From CAYURP01 sp964447175 (GTDB lineage: Bacteria; Zixibacteria; MSB-5A5; SM23-73-2), in the NCBI GenBank assembly GCA_964447175.1, contig CAYURP010000002.1:1-64000 (forward strand): DNA of 64,000 nt, given 5' to 3'. The first letter of the stretch is position 1; each line of letters starts with the position of its first letter. Below, piece after piece: positions 46,538 to 54,828 of the stretch. The notes under the pieces are model-generated. The model was not told where the DNA came from and searched no databases. It saw nothing but the letters and a program-made list of their open reading frames with translations. Made by a program: the position numbers and the translations under genes.

Positions 46538-46861
46538 CTTTCCCCTCCTCCAAAGCGGGATCAAAAGTTTTTACTTTTTTAAAGAACTACTTTATTGGAG
46601 GAAATTAAACAAACTCCTCCATTCTAAATTTAATGCAAAAAAGCTTTTTTGTCAAGCGTTTTTTGCTAATTTCTTATGTTCCAAAAAATTATACGAAAGC
46701 TCTTTTAACTGAATTTGAACGAAATAATTAGCAACAAAAAAACTGATTATGAAATAATTCTGAGTTCTTGAGTTAAAATACTTCATCAAAGGCCACTTTA
46801 CAGGACTTGAGAAGAATTGCCTGATTCGAGAGATTGCCACGACCTTCGAGCCCGCAATTAC

Positions 46862-46970
46862 ATAGGGTAGTCGTAGGAGGGGCTCTCCCGCCTCTACGTG
46901 GGTCTGCCTATGGCATGACCAGTCCCGCTGAGAATATAGCCCGAGCAAGGGTGCCTGGGCTACGAAACGG
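46862..46970. repeat. Palindromic repeats in the 46.5-47.0 kb gap
   Basis: The region 46538-47017 has no supported gene. It holds a GTAG...CTAC-flanked imperfect palindrome (about 46872-46897), a 20-base segment (46903-46922) whose exact reverse complement recurs at 61567-61586, and an imperfect hairpin (46937-46962) of the family with GCA-CCCT/C-TGC cores also at 50396, 61530 and 61624. Confidence 0.5.
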
Positions 46971-47017
46971 TCAAAACAATTTCAGATAATGAATTGTATT
47001 TTATCTTGAAATTAATC

Positions 47018-49330
47018 CTACCACCAGGACCAGATCTCTACCCTTAGGTAGTGGATTATTCTTCTGGTTAAGACATAAATCAAACTTCGTTTTCCGCAGT
47101 AGATTTTGGCATGGCCGGTCATCCCGGGCCTTAATAGGTGCTCGGCGTTTGCTACTTTGCTGGTTATTCGGAATACTTTCCTTGAACCAATGCTTTCGGA
47201 TTGATGGGAGATTCTGGAAACCTCTCCAAAAAATGATTCAAAGGGATAGCTCCTGACTTTGGTTTTGACCTTTAATCCGGGCTGGACCACGTCCATGTCT
47301 TTTTCAGAAACATAAATCAAAACCCTTACGGTATCGATGTTTTTGATGCTCAGGAAGTTGCTGTCTGTTTTCACTGTGGTGACAATCCCGGAGATGGGGG
47401 TTTTTATCTCGGATGCCTGTATCTGATTCTCCAATAACTCTGCCTCTGCCTTGAATTGTTCCACCTCTGCCTGTGCCATTTTAAGTTCCTCAGGCTTTGA
47501 GCCAGCTTCCAGTATCTTGAGATCGTTTTCTGCAATATCCTTTTCCTTAATCAGAACAGAGTGGTCGGTGGTGATTTTTTCTAATCCCTCCTCGCTTATC
47601 AGATTCTGCTCTGAAAGCTTCTTTGCCCTATCCAGCTCAGATTTTTTGGATTTGAGTTTAAGTTCCGCTTGAGTTAACTTGTCTTTAGCATTCTGGATTT
47701 CCTCCGGGTCGGGCCAGTTTTCTAAAAGCTGGTAATTGGCTTCTGCTTGTTTGATTCTGGCGTTTATCTCCTTTAGCTGGGTTTTATACTGGGTGGAGCT
47801 AAATGAGGCTATTACCTGTCCCGGCTTCACCATCTCCCCCTCTTTTACCCTGGTCTCCAGATTGACCACGGCATAGTCCGAGGAGATCAATTTCAAAAAA
47901 TTGGTCTCCTTTTTCTCCTGGTTTTTTGCCAGAAAAATATTCTCCTGAATATACCCGTCAGTATGGGTAATCAAGGTATAGGATTCCAGGGGTGCGATCT
48001 CGCAGTTGCTGGAGACCCTTAACTGAATCGGGAAAAGGAAAAGAAAAAGAAGAATTGCAGCAATTATGATTGACCATCGGATGATCTTTTTTGGCTTCAA
48101 AATATCCTCTTTTTTTACCAGAAAAAAGCTAACAAACCCAGCCAGAAAAACCTGAGCCGGATGTTTAAAGATAAGATAGACTAAAACCAAAAACAAGACA
48201 AATCCATACCCCTGAAACTGGTGCACTAAGAACTTCTCGACTCTGATAAAAATATAACCCAGAAGCAAGACAGAATAGATCAGAGACAAACTTCCATAAA
48301 AGGAGTAAATCTTTTTCTCCTTGGGCGTGATATTAACTTCCTGCACTTCCAACTTCAGGATATTCTTTTTGAAAACCGAATTCAGATAACCGAACGCTTT
48401 TTTTCTGAGGTTGGGTATCTCCAGGTAGTCTGACAGAAGATAGTAGGCATCGAATTTCATCAGGGGATTGAAGTTAAAAAGCAAAACTACACCGGAGGTC
48501 AACATCACCACGAAAAGGAAACTATTGAGCTGGGTTTGGATATCGGTGATTCTCCAGAGAATGGTTGCTGATGCCCAGAGGAAAATGTGAATGTAAATTC
48601 CGGCAAAGGAGACCCAGAGCTTTTTCGATTTCTCTTTAAAAAGCCAGGCATCGGACACGTTGGTGAAAAAAGCAGGCTGAAGATATATCAGCAAAAATCC
48701 CATCTCATGCACATCTCCACCATAGTGTTTACAGGTTACGGCATGCCCCAGCTCGTGAATTATCCCGATAAAAAAGATGGCAATCCAGAGCTTGAAGATG
48801 GTGGTGATGCGATAAAGCCCCCGAAGAGAGTATCCCAGATCGCCCCAGTTAAAGATTGTTATGAGGAAGCCTAAAACTATCACCAAAATCGAGAAGATGA
48901 AAAACCCGGGCGTGAATAGGAATCTAACCTTTTTGGTGAACCTATCCAGAAACCTGTTGGGATCAAAGGCTTTGATCTTTAAAAAGAAAATCCTTCTGAG
49001 GATGTTTTTCTTTTTCTGAGCCTGGTATTGTAATTTTGAAAGCTCCCTTTGAGATATTTCCCCTTCTAAAAAGCCTGCCTTTTCCAATTTTTCAATGAAT
49101 CTATCTAAGGTTTCAGAGGATACTATGACATTCAGTTCCTGATGCAGCTTTTGTATAATCTTTTCTTTGGGTGTTTTGCCGTCGAGATATTTTATGATAA
49201 AGTGTTCTGGTTCACCCACACGGAAGAATCTTTTGGTGATAGGATCTTTTATCACATAGTAGGTTTTGTTCTCGAATACCTGCTGGCTTGTGATCAGCTT
49301 TTCCCTTATTTTGGGATAATTACCTGTCAT
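47018..49330 (-). CDS. PqqD-like / M50 peptidase / HlyD-type fusion membrane protein
   Basis: A 770-residue protein from ATG 49330; a GTG 24 codons upstream would place the likely promoter inside the gene. Residues 10-90 resemble PqqD-type peptide-binding domains (YYVIKDPITKRFFRV, DRFIEKLEKAGFLE). A multi-helix membrane part holds an M50 site-2-protease signature HELGH (192-196) and NPLMKFDAYY (Asp294). The C-terminal part is HlyD-like: membrane helix, barrel-sandwich/lipoyl halves around a long coiled coil (ARIKQAEANYQLLENW to QAEVEQFKAEAELL), and beta-barrel (IYVSEKDMDVVQPGLKVK). This matches the YydH-type 'peptide zinc metalloprotease' family linked to processing or export of peptides. No exporter ATPase is adjacent. 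Confidence 0.85.
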   Translation of the reverse strand: MTGNYPKIREKLITSQQVFENKTYYVIKDPITKRFFRVGEPEHFIIKYLDGKTPKEKIIQKLHQELNVIVSSETLDRFIEKLEKAGFLEGEISQRELSKLQYQAQKKKNILRRIFFLKIKAFDPNRFLDRFTKKVRFLFTPGFFIFSILVIVLGFLITIFNWGDLGYSLRGLYRITTIFKLWIAIFFIGIIHELGHAVTCKHYGGDVHEMGFLLIYLQPAFFTNVSDAWLFKEKSKKLWVSFAGIYIHIFLWASATILWRITDIQTQLNSFLFVVMLTSGVVLLFNFNPLMKFDAYYLLSDYLEIPNLRKKAFGYLNSVFKKNILKLEVQEVNITPKEKKIYSFYGSLSLIYSVLLLGYIFIRVEKFLVHQFQGYGFVLFLVLVYLIFKHPAQVFLAGFVSFFLVKKEDILKPKKIIRWSIIIAAILLFLFLFPIQLRVSSNCEIAPLESYTLITHTDGYIQENIFLAKNQEKKETNFLKLISSDYAVVNLETRVKEGEMVKPGQVIASFSSTQYKTQLKEINARIKQAEANYQLLENWPDPEEIQNAKDKLTQAELKLKSKKSELDRAKKLSEQNLISEEGLEKITTDHSVLIKEKDIAENDLKILEAGSKPEELKMAQAEVEQFKAEAELLENQIQASEIKTPISGIVTTVKTDSNFLSIKNIDTVRVLIYVSEKDMDVVQPGLKVKTKVRSYPFESFFGEVSRISHQSESIGSRKVFRITSKVANAEHLLRPGMTGHAKIYCGKRSLIYVLTRRIIHYLRVEIWSWW

Positions 49331-49353
49331 TTTTCTGAGAACGATTTTTTTAT

Positions 49354-49383
49354 AATCTACCAAAACGTAATAAAATAAGTCAA
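49354..49383 (-). promoter_or_regulatory. Candidate promoter of the M50-HlyD gene
   Basis: On the minus strand: TTGACT (49378-49383), 18 bases, TAGATT (49354-49359), with TTATAA just beyond. It lies 24 bases upstream of ATG 49330 and supports that start. Confidence 0.4.
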
Positions 49384-49407
49384 GTGAAATCTGAATTAGC
49401 ACCCTTC

Positions 49408-49428
49408 GGGCGAAGATAAACTTCGCCC
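49408..49428. repeat. Palindrome, stem GGGCGAAG, loop ATAAA, CTACGC flank
   Basis: An 8-bp perfect stem with 5-nt loop followed by CTACGCG. Nearly identical to 51511-51531 and a member of the family seen at 3781-4030, 7956 and 8661. Confidence 0.6.
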
Positions 49429-49447
49429 CTACGCGTTAATTTTATAA

Positions 49448-49550
49448 CCTCTCCCTAACCCTCTCCTTTTAAAGGAGAGGGAATAGGTGAGGATAAACTC
49501 TTTTTAGGGAGTAGCCTGGAGTCTTCTGATCCAAGGTAATGGTGTCCGGG
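49448..49550. repeat. 103-bp repeat, copy A
   Basis: Starts CCTCTCCCTAACCCTCTCC, contains the palindrome CTCTCCTTTTAAAGGAGAG, and ends GGTGTCCGGG. A near-identical copy of the same length lies at 50441-50543, about 1 kb away in the same orientation. Not coding on either strand. Confidence 0.75.
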
Positions 49551-49610
49551 TTGTGAAACCTGTCATTGCGGGTGATAGCGAATCAATCTTCAATTAAGGA
49601 TGTATGATTC

Positions 49611-49632
49611 TGTCGGGTCGGGGGACCCGACA
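49611..49632. repeat. Palindrome with stem TGTCGGGTC
   Basis: A 9-bp perfect stem TGTCGGGTC/GACCCGACA around loop GGGG, in the repeat-rich gap between the M50-HlyD gene and the TPR remnant. Confidence 0.5.
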
Positions 49633-49675
49633 GACACAGAATTCCCACCTTGCCTCAATGTGGGATTACAGTTTT

Positions 49676-49749
49676 AACCCCTCCTGACCTCCCCTTATCA
49701 GGGGAGGAATATTTTGAGTCCCCCTGACAAGGGGGAAACGGGGGTTTAT
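49676..49749. repeat. 74-bp double-palindrome repeat, copy A
   Basis: Contains two hairpins, one with CCTCCCCT/AGGGGAGG arms and one with CCCCCT/AGGGGG arms, and ends GGGGTTTATT. Copy B is at 50199-50274. Each copy abuts a TPR-gene remnant, so repeat and gene piece were duplicated together. Confidence 0.75.
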
Positions 49750-50010
49750 TTCGTCCTTGCCATAACTCCGGCCACATTCTCCAAATCCCCAATCAACTCT
49801 TTCTTGTCTTTCATATAACTTTGCCTTGATTCTTCATTTTCTATTTTCTGGACAATATCATTCACGATTTTGAAAGCCAATTCAAACTCCTTATAACCTG
49901 TTTCATAATCTTTGCTCTGAATATGTAATTTTCCCAAAAAATGATGAATTCTCCACAAAGTTTCCGGCTTTCCTATTATCTTTGGCAATTTCTTTTGATT
50001 TTTTCAAATT
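49746..50010 (-). pseudogene. 3' remnant of a TPR protein gene, frameshifted
   Basis: An 80-codon open stretch encodes a TPR-like C-terminus (KPETLWRIHHFLGKLH, DYETGYKEFELAFKIVNDIV, then SRQSYMKDKKELIGDL). It has no ribosome-binding site or proper start. Just upstream another frame continues the pattern (KKSKEIAKDNRK), consistent with a frameshift near 49985. Such tails end large TPR proteins of the NB-ARC/cyclase type. Only the 3' end remains; its last ~80 bases are duplicated at 50278-50356. Confidence 0.65.
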
Positions 50011-50033
50011 CACCTAACCTCTGACAAAAGGTA

Positions 50034-50057
50034 GACCAGTGGCCTCGGGCACTGGTC
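50034..50057. repeat. Palindrome GACCAGTG, with second copy at 50360-50382
   Basis: Stem GACCAGTG/CACTGGTC with an 8-nt loop, followed by AAAATATACT. The copy at 50360-50382 has the same flank and a slightly decayed left arm. Confidence 0.55.
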
Positions 50058-50198
50058 AAAATATACTTTTTCAAGGGTCTCATTCATCGGGACACGAAAA
50101 ACCAATTTGATGAATCAAACCGCTACGAGAAACCCCTGTAGATATCACACCTGTCCCGTTCTTGGCGGGATTTATGCGACCCGATGAACTGTTTTAAT

Positions 50199-50274
50199 AA
50201 CCCCTCCTGACCTCCCCTTATCAGGGGAGGAACATTTTGAGTCCCCCTGACAAGGGGGGATACGGGGGTTTATT
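50199..50274. repeat. 76-bp double-palindrome repeat, copy B
   Basis: Second copy of the repeat at 49676-49749, in the same orientation and again directly next to a TPR-gene remnant. Confidence 0.75.
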
Positions 50275-50277
50275 GCG

Positions 50278-50356
50278 TCTTCAACAGAAACCCTCCCACC
50301 CCTCCAAATCCTCCATCAACTCTTTCTTGTCTTTCATATAACTTTGCCTTAAAGGG
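50278..50356 (-). pseudogene. Short duplicated fragment of the TPR-gene remnant
   Basis: About 80 bases closely similar to the 3' end of the remnant at 49746, including an identical stretch around TCAACTCTTTCTTGTCTTTC. Too short to encode a product; it marks a local duplication. Confidence 0.6.
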
Positions 50357-50440
50357 TACACCAGTAGCCTCTGCCACTGGTCAAAATATACTCATTAGCC
50401 CAGGCAGGGGTGCTTAGGCTACGAGACTTTTCTTTCCGAA

Positions 50441-50543
50441 CCTCTCCCTAACCCTCTCCTTTTGAAGGAGAGGGAATGGGTGAGGATGTACTCTTTTCAG
50501 CGGGTAGCCTGGAGTCTTCTGATCCAAGGTAATGGTGTCCGGG
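50441..50543. repeat. 103-bp repeat, copy B
   Basis: Second copy of the repeat at 49448-49550, including its inner palindrome and the GGTGTCCGGG end. Confidence 0.75.
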
Positions 50544-50578
50544 TCAACGAAACTCTTTTACGTTGAAATAATGTTATC

Positions 50579-50646
50579 GTAGGGACATACCTTTAGGTCT
50601 GTCCGTGACACCAAAAAAACGGACAGGTCTGAAGACCTGTCCCTAC
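50579..50646. repeat. 68-bp imperfect inverted repeat flanked by GTAG and CTAC
   Basis: Left arm begins GTAGGGACA and right arm ends TGTCCCTAC. Inner arms AGGTCTGTCCG and CGGACAGGTCT pair around an A-rich loop. The arms are about 27 bases each. It lies just before ubiE and could form a long RNA stem or be a small non-autonomous mobile element. Confidence 0.6.
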
Positions 50647-50741
50647 ATTCCTTCATTCTTTTCAAGAAGAAATCCTCTTGACACCTGATGGTTACTTTCT
50701 AAGTTATTGAGTCGTACTTTTCTTGAACGTAGAACTTAACA

Positions 50742-51479
50742 ATGGATAAAAGCAGAGCAAGTTTTAATTCAGAATTTATCAAATCGCCGGAATACCTGAA
50801 AGATTTCTTCTCAAGATTGGCTCCGTCTTATAAGAAATTCAACAGAATAGCCAGCCTTTTTCTGGATGGATACTGGAGAGACCGGGTGGTAAGCTTTGCC
50901 CGAACCGGAATGAGTGTATTAGACCTCTGCACCGGAACAGGTGATCTGGCATTTAAGATAGCAAGAAAGATTGGATGGGGTGGAAAGGTTGTGGGCATCG
51001 ATTTCAGCCCGGAGATGTTGACCCTTGCCAAAGAGAAAAAAGAGAAGCTGAGCTTGGATTCGAGAATTGATTTTCGGTTGTCCCGGGCAGAGGATTTACC
51101 ATTTGAGTCCGAAAGTTTCGATCTTGTGGTCTCGGCTTTTGCCATGCGCAATGTAAGGGCGAATTTGGAAAAAGTCTTAAAAGAGATTTTCAGGGTGCTT
51201 AAACCCGGCGGGCAAACAGCGATTTTAGAATTCTCCAGACCGAAATTTCTCATCTTAAAACTCTTGCACTTTCTTTATTTGAAAACAGTTATACCATTAG
51301 ATGAGAAAATAGTCTTTGGATCAAAATGGAGCTCTGATTATTTAACTGAATCCGTTTTACATTTTTTCAGTCCAAAGGATTTTTGCCACAAGCTTTCCCA
51401 GGCAGGTTTTTCAAAGGTGAGATATATCCCCTTGAATTTTGGCATTGTTGTGATTCACCGGGCGAGGAAGTGTATCTAA
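50742..51479 (+). CDS. ubiE: Demethylmenaquinone/ubiquinone C-methyltransferase
   Basis: A 245-residue SAM-dependent methyltransferase that adds the last C-methyl group in menaquinone (or ubiquinone) synthesis. The UbiE signature is present: FFSRLAPSYKKFN start, SAM motif VLDLCTGTGDLAFKIA, VGIDFSPEMLTLAKEK, FDLVVSAFAMRNV, and FRVLKPGGQTAILEFSRP. Length is typical. It appears monocistronic, with no strong ribosome-binding site visible. No other quinone gene is in the window. Confidence 0.92.
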   Translation: MDKSRASFNSEFIKSPEYLKDFFSRLAPSYKKFNRIASLFLDGYWRDRVVSFARTGMSVLDLCTGTGDLAFKIARKIGWGGKVVGIDFSPEMLTLAKEKKEKLSLDSRIDFRLSRAEDLPFESESFDLVVSAFAMRNVRANLEKVLKEIFRVLKPGGQTAILEFSRPKFLILKLLHFLYLKTVIPLDEKIVFGSKWSSDYLTESVLHFFSPKDFCHKLSQAGFSKVRYIPLNFGIVVIHRARKCI

Positions 51480-51510
51480 TAATACTTTTATGAACATGGT
51501 TGGGATCAAT

Positions 51511-51531
51511 GGGCGAAGGTAAACTTCGCCC
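51511..51531. repeat. Palindrome, stem GGGCGAAG, loop GTAAA, CTACGC flank
   Basis: Same stem and flank as 49408-49428; the loop differs by one base. Lies between ubiE and the Skp terminator. Confidence 0.6.
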
Positions 51532-51579
51532 CTACGCGATGCTTTTTCCGTTTTAAATATTTTCATTTACTTATATAAT

Positions 51580-51610
51580 TAAAAAAGCGAGGATGATTAC
51601 ATCCTCGCTT
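51580..51610 (-). terminator. Rho-independent terminator of the Skp-like gene
   Basis: A 10-bp perfect stem AAGCGAGGAT/ATCCTCGCTT with loop of six bases, followed on the minus strand by a T-run (AAAAAA at 51581-51586 on the plus strand). It is 44 bases after the stop codon of the Skp-like gene and may also end ubiE transcription from the other side. Confidence 0.85.
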
Positions 51611-51654
51611 AGCAGATTTACTCGTAGGGTTGGAGTTTATCTCCACCCAATAAA

Positions 51655-52182
51655 CTATTGTTCTCGCAGGGATTGTAAGACCTTGTTGGTTATGTCCATT
51701 TCGTCTTTGGCGTATAAAATATCTCCACCGGCTGTATCTAAAATCAGGGTGTAGCTATCCCTTAAAGCTATCAGGTTGATGGCAGCGTTTATCTTATCGA
51801 TCAAGGGCTTGGAGAGTTCGTATTCCCTTTGAGCTGCCTCGCCGTCAGCCCCTAAAATCTTTCGGGCAAATTCCTCGTATTCCAGTTGTTTCTCCAGTAT
51901 CTTCTGCTCCCTTTCCCTTCTTTTATCCTCACTTAAAAGCATCCTCTGGGTATTGAGCTCATCCTGCATATTGATGATTTCCTGCTGTAATGAATCTGCA
52001 TAACCCTGCCAAATAGCCAGCTGCTGATCGAATTTGGCTTTAGCGTCGGCATATTCTTTATATTCCAATTTCAGACGATTGGTGTCCACGTATCCGATCT
52101 TGATCTGCTGGCTAAAAACGCTGGAAGCTATAAGCAAAAAAGCTAAAAAGAAAAGCATAACCGAGAATCTCTTTACAGACAT
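51655..52182 (-). CDS. Skp/OmpH-family periplasmic chaperone
   Basis: ATG 52182 is chosen for the upstream GAGGAGGTAAGA; a further in-frame start exists at 52218. The 175-residue protein has a signal peptide (ends SVFSQ), the family opening QIKIGYVDTNRLKLEY, a long coiled coil (about 45-125) forming the Skp tentacles, and the terminal pairing region (INLIALRDSYTLILD, then GDILYAKDEMDIT). It keeps outer-membrane proteins soluble while crossing the periplasm. Skp genes often sit beside bamA or lpxD; neither is here. It ends in a clear terminator. Confidence 0.9.
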   Translation of the reverse strand: MSVKRFSVMLFFLAFLLIASSVFSQQIKIGYVDTNRLKLEYKEYADAKAKFDQQLAIWQGYADSLQQEIINMQDELNTQRMLLSEDKRREREQKILEKQLEYEEFARKILGADGEAAQREYELSKPLIDKINAAINLIALRDSYTLILDTAGGDILYAKDEMDITNKVLQSLREQ

Positions 52183-52269
52183 TCTTACCTCCTCTTTGTC
52201 GAATAAATTCGAACACAAAAATTTGATTTCATTGAGATATGGTCTTCTTTCATAATTTTTACTTGGACT

Positions 52270-52297
52270 AAGATAAAATTCCGAGGGTGCTTGTCAA
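52270..52297 (-). promoter_or_regulatory. Candidate promoter of the Skp-like gene
   Basis: On the minus strand: TTGACA (52292-52297), 16 bases, TATCTT (52270-52275), about 90 bases upstream of the start. On the other strand TTGACT (52407-52412) with TAAATA 17 bases on (52430-52435) is a weaker candidate for the PhzF-like gene. The gap 52183-52522 holds no gene. Confidence 0.45.
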
Positions 52298-52522
52298 GCA
52301 CTATTTAAATAAGTTTCACTATTCATATCCATATTTACTCATATTGGTTTGAGCAAATTTGACTTTTGTCATAAAACTTCATTTCCCTTTTTCACCTTTT
52401 ATGAGCTTGACTTTTGAGGAAATCCTGTTTAAATAGAGATATTGATAAAAAGTTAAGTTGCTGTTTATGATCTGACTCCTCTATTAAAGAGTAGAGGTTT
52501 TTACAGAGGAAAGGTATAAATT

Positions 52523-53410
52523 ATGGAGAATTTGAAATTTTACATAGTGGACGTTTTTGCAGAGGAGAAATATGCCGGCAACCAGCTGGCGGTGATCAGA
52601 GGAGCAAAAGCACTTTCCACTGATCAAATGCAAAAAATTGCCAAGGAGATGAACTATTCGGAGACCACCTTCATCCTATCAGATGTACAAAAAGGAGGGG
52701 GATACGATGTCCGCATTTTCACCCCGGAAAATGAACTGCCCTTTGCAGGACATCCCACTTTAGGAACTGCTTATGTGATACAGCAGGAGATCGTCAAAAA
52801 GCCTGTGAAGAGGATTGTTTTAAGTCTGAAGGTAGGAAAAATTCCAGTAGATTTTAATTATGCCGGAGAAAAGGTAGACATTATGTGGATGAAGCAGGTT
52901 CAGCCCATTTTTGGGCAGACTTTTGATCCTGAGACTATCTCTCAGATTTTGAACCTGAAAACCGAAGAAATAGATCAAAATTTTCCCATCCAGGATGTTT
53001 CCACAGGGGTTCCATTTATTATAGCACCTTTGAAGACCTTGAAGGCTTTAAAACTGGCAAGGGTGGACCGGGATAAATATTTTAAGCTGGTTAACACCTC
53101 TCAGGCCAAAAGCCTTTTGGTTTTTTGTCCTGAAACATACAAAAAGGAAAACGACTTGAACGTCCGGGTATTTGCGGACTACTACGGCGTGACCGAGGAT
53201 CCTGCCACTGGATCTGCCAATGGCTGCCTGGCTGGGTATCTGGTAAAGCATCGTTATTTCGGAGAGGACAAAATCGACATTCGTGTGGAACAGGGTTATG
53301 AAATAGGCAGGGAATCTTTGCTTTTTTTAAAAGCGGAAAAAAAGGAGGAGGGAATAGATGTGTTTGTAGGTGGCAGGGTGGTAATGGTGGCTAAAGGGGA
53401 ACTGGTTTAG
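52523..53410 (+). CDS. PhzF-family isomerase-like protein
   Basis: A 295-residue two-lobed enzyme related to phenazine-biosynthesis PhzF and diaminopimelate-epimerase folds. The family core is present: VDVFAEEKYAGNQLAV, catalytic Glu47 (MNYSETTFI), FTPENELPFAGHPTLGTAYV and GVTEDPATGSANGCLAGYL. Most family members outside phenazine clusters have unknown substrates, and no phenazine genes are here. Preceded by AGAGGAAAGG. Followed after 39 bases by the fucose-isomerase-like gene. Confidence 0.9.
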   Translation: MENLKFYIVDVFAEEKYAGNQLAVIRGAKALSTDQMQKIAKEMNYSETTFILSDVQKGGGYDVRIFTPENELPFAGHPTLGTAYVIQQEIVKKPVKRIVLSLKVGKIPVDFNYAGEKVDIMWMKQVQPIFGQTFDPETISQILNLKTEEIDQNFPIQDVSTGVPFIIAPLKTLKALKLARVDRDKYFKLVNTSQAKSLLVFCPETYKKENDLNVRVFADYYGVTEDPATGSANGCLAGYLVKHRYFGEDKIDIRVEQGYEIGRESLLFLKAEKKEEGIDVFVGGRVVMVAKGELV

Positions 53411-53449
53411 ATTGAATTTCCTAAATGTGATCTGAAGCAGGAGAAAAAT

Positions 53450-54697
53450 ATGAATCAGAGGAATAGAGGATGGGTAAAGGTTATCCCTGTATTCTTATTG
53501 GGTCCAACTCCCTCATTTATTCGAGAGGATGGATTGGGCTTCAGTGATGTGAAAGATAAGGCTGAACAAGATGTTAAAGCAGATGAGATTCTAAAGCGAT
53601 TGGACATAAAAACAGAACCCAAAATTATGGTAAAAGAGGAGGAAGACCTTTTTGGACTGGATACCCAGGCAGATGTGTTGATATTTTTTTCACACTGTAT
53701 GGACAGATTCCCTTATCTTATCAGTCTTGCTGCCGCAGGCTTACCCATTATCATCTCAACTGAAGAGGGCCTGTCAAGTGATGCTTTGGATACATATGAA
53801 TACCTGGCGGATTATGATAATGTAGAGCTTGTATTCAGTTTTGAAGAGATCAAACGGGAAATCAGAATTATCAACACTGTAAAGCAAATTAAAAGGACAA
53901 AAGTTTGTGTGTTCGATTTAGGTGAACGCTCCTTGGATGGAGTTGCCTGGTATAAAAATCCCCTTTTAAAAGGAAAGTTTAAAACTCAATACATTGATGT
54001 GCAGGATTTCGAAAAAAGATACAAAGAGATCAACATGTCAGAGGCACAAAGTTTAGCGAAAAAATGGATGGAGGAGTCTGAGGTTAAAGAGCCCTCTTTG
54101 GAGGATGTTACAAAATCCGCTCAGGTATATATTGCTATGAAGAATATAATTGAGCACATGGAGGCGGACGTTGCCTATGTGCTCTGGTGCGGTCAGTTCA
54201 GTGAGATACTGGGCACGAAAATGTGCTTTGCCATTACCAGATTAAACGATGCTGGTATTCCAACCGGATGCTGGAGAGGGGAGAGTCTTCTTCCCATGTT
54301 GATTCTGCACCATCTTTCGGAGAAACCTGTTTTCTTTGGAGAGGTGCACACCTATCGGGATGGAATTCTAAGCCTTCGCCACTGTGCGGTTCCCTCAAAG
54401 ATATCACCCTCACCCTTTGTTTTGAGAAGGTGGCGGGATCGAGAAGGAACGGTCACCGGCTACTGTGAAATGCCAAAAGGGGAGGTTACCCTGGTTAATT
54501 CCGGCATAGGAGACAAAATAGTGGTGATGAAAGGTGAGGTTGTCAAGTGCGGAGACGTAGGTGGCGATAACTGCAGGACCACTGCCTGGGTGAAGCTTGA
54601 GGATGGATCACCTGTTTCTGAAATCACGGGCCGTGAATTTGCCATGGTTTACGGAGATTATGTAGAAGAGGCAATAGAAGTTGCTAAGATGCTCTGA
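53450..54697 (+). CDS. L-fucose/L-arabinose isomerase-like protein
   Basis: A 415-residue protein of the FucI/AraA fold: an N-terminal Rossmann-like half (ADVLIFFSHCMDRFPYL, LPIIISTEEGL) and a C-terminal half with RLNDAGIPTGCWRGES, LHHLSEKPVFFGEVHTY and LRHCAVPSKI. In true isomerases the region after LND..GIP reads CEGD, with acidic metal ligands; here it is CWRGES, so the exact reaction is uncertain. It may act on another sugar or sugar acid. Preceded by CAGGAGA; the PhzF-like gene is 39 bases upstream. Confidence 0.75.
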   Translation: MNQRNRGWVKVIPVFLLGPTPSFIREDGLGFSDVKDKAEQDVKADEILKRLDIKTEPKIMVKEEEDLFGLDTQADVLIFFSHCMDRFPYLISLAAAGLPIIISTEEGLSSDALDTYEYLADYDNVELVFSFEEIKREIRIINTVKQIKRTKVCVFDLGERSLDGVAWYKNPLLKGKFKTQYIDVQDFEKRYKEINMSEAQSLAKKWMEESEVKEPSLEDVTKSAQVYIAMKNIIEHMEADVAYVLWCGQFSEILGTKMCFAITRLNDAGIPTGCWRGESLLPMLILHHLSEKPVFFGEVHTYRDGILSLRHCAVPSKISPSPFVLRRWRDREGTVTGYCEMPKGEVTLVNSGIGDKIVVMKGEVVKCGDVGGDNCRTTAWVKLEDGSPVSEITGREFAMVYGDYVEEAIEVAKML

Positions 54698-54828
54698 TGT
54701 GAAACTAAAGGGTTTGACTTTTCAAAAGGATTGTTGTAACATAATTGTGTTTTTATTCTTATTAACTACAAAATAATTCAAAAAGCTTGAAAATATGTTT
54801 TTAATTAACAAAAATGTTAGGAGAAGTT

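Noticed and set aside
46652..46948. 98-codon open frame on the minus strand
   Set aside because: It runs through palindromic repeats and has no start signal or recognisable domain.
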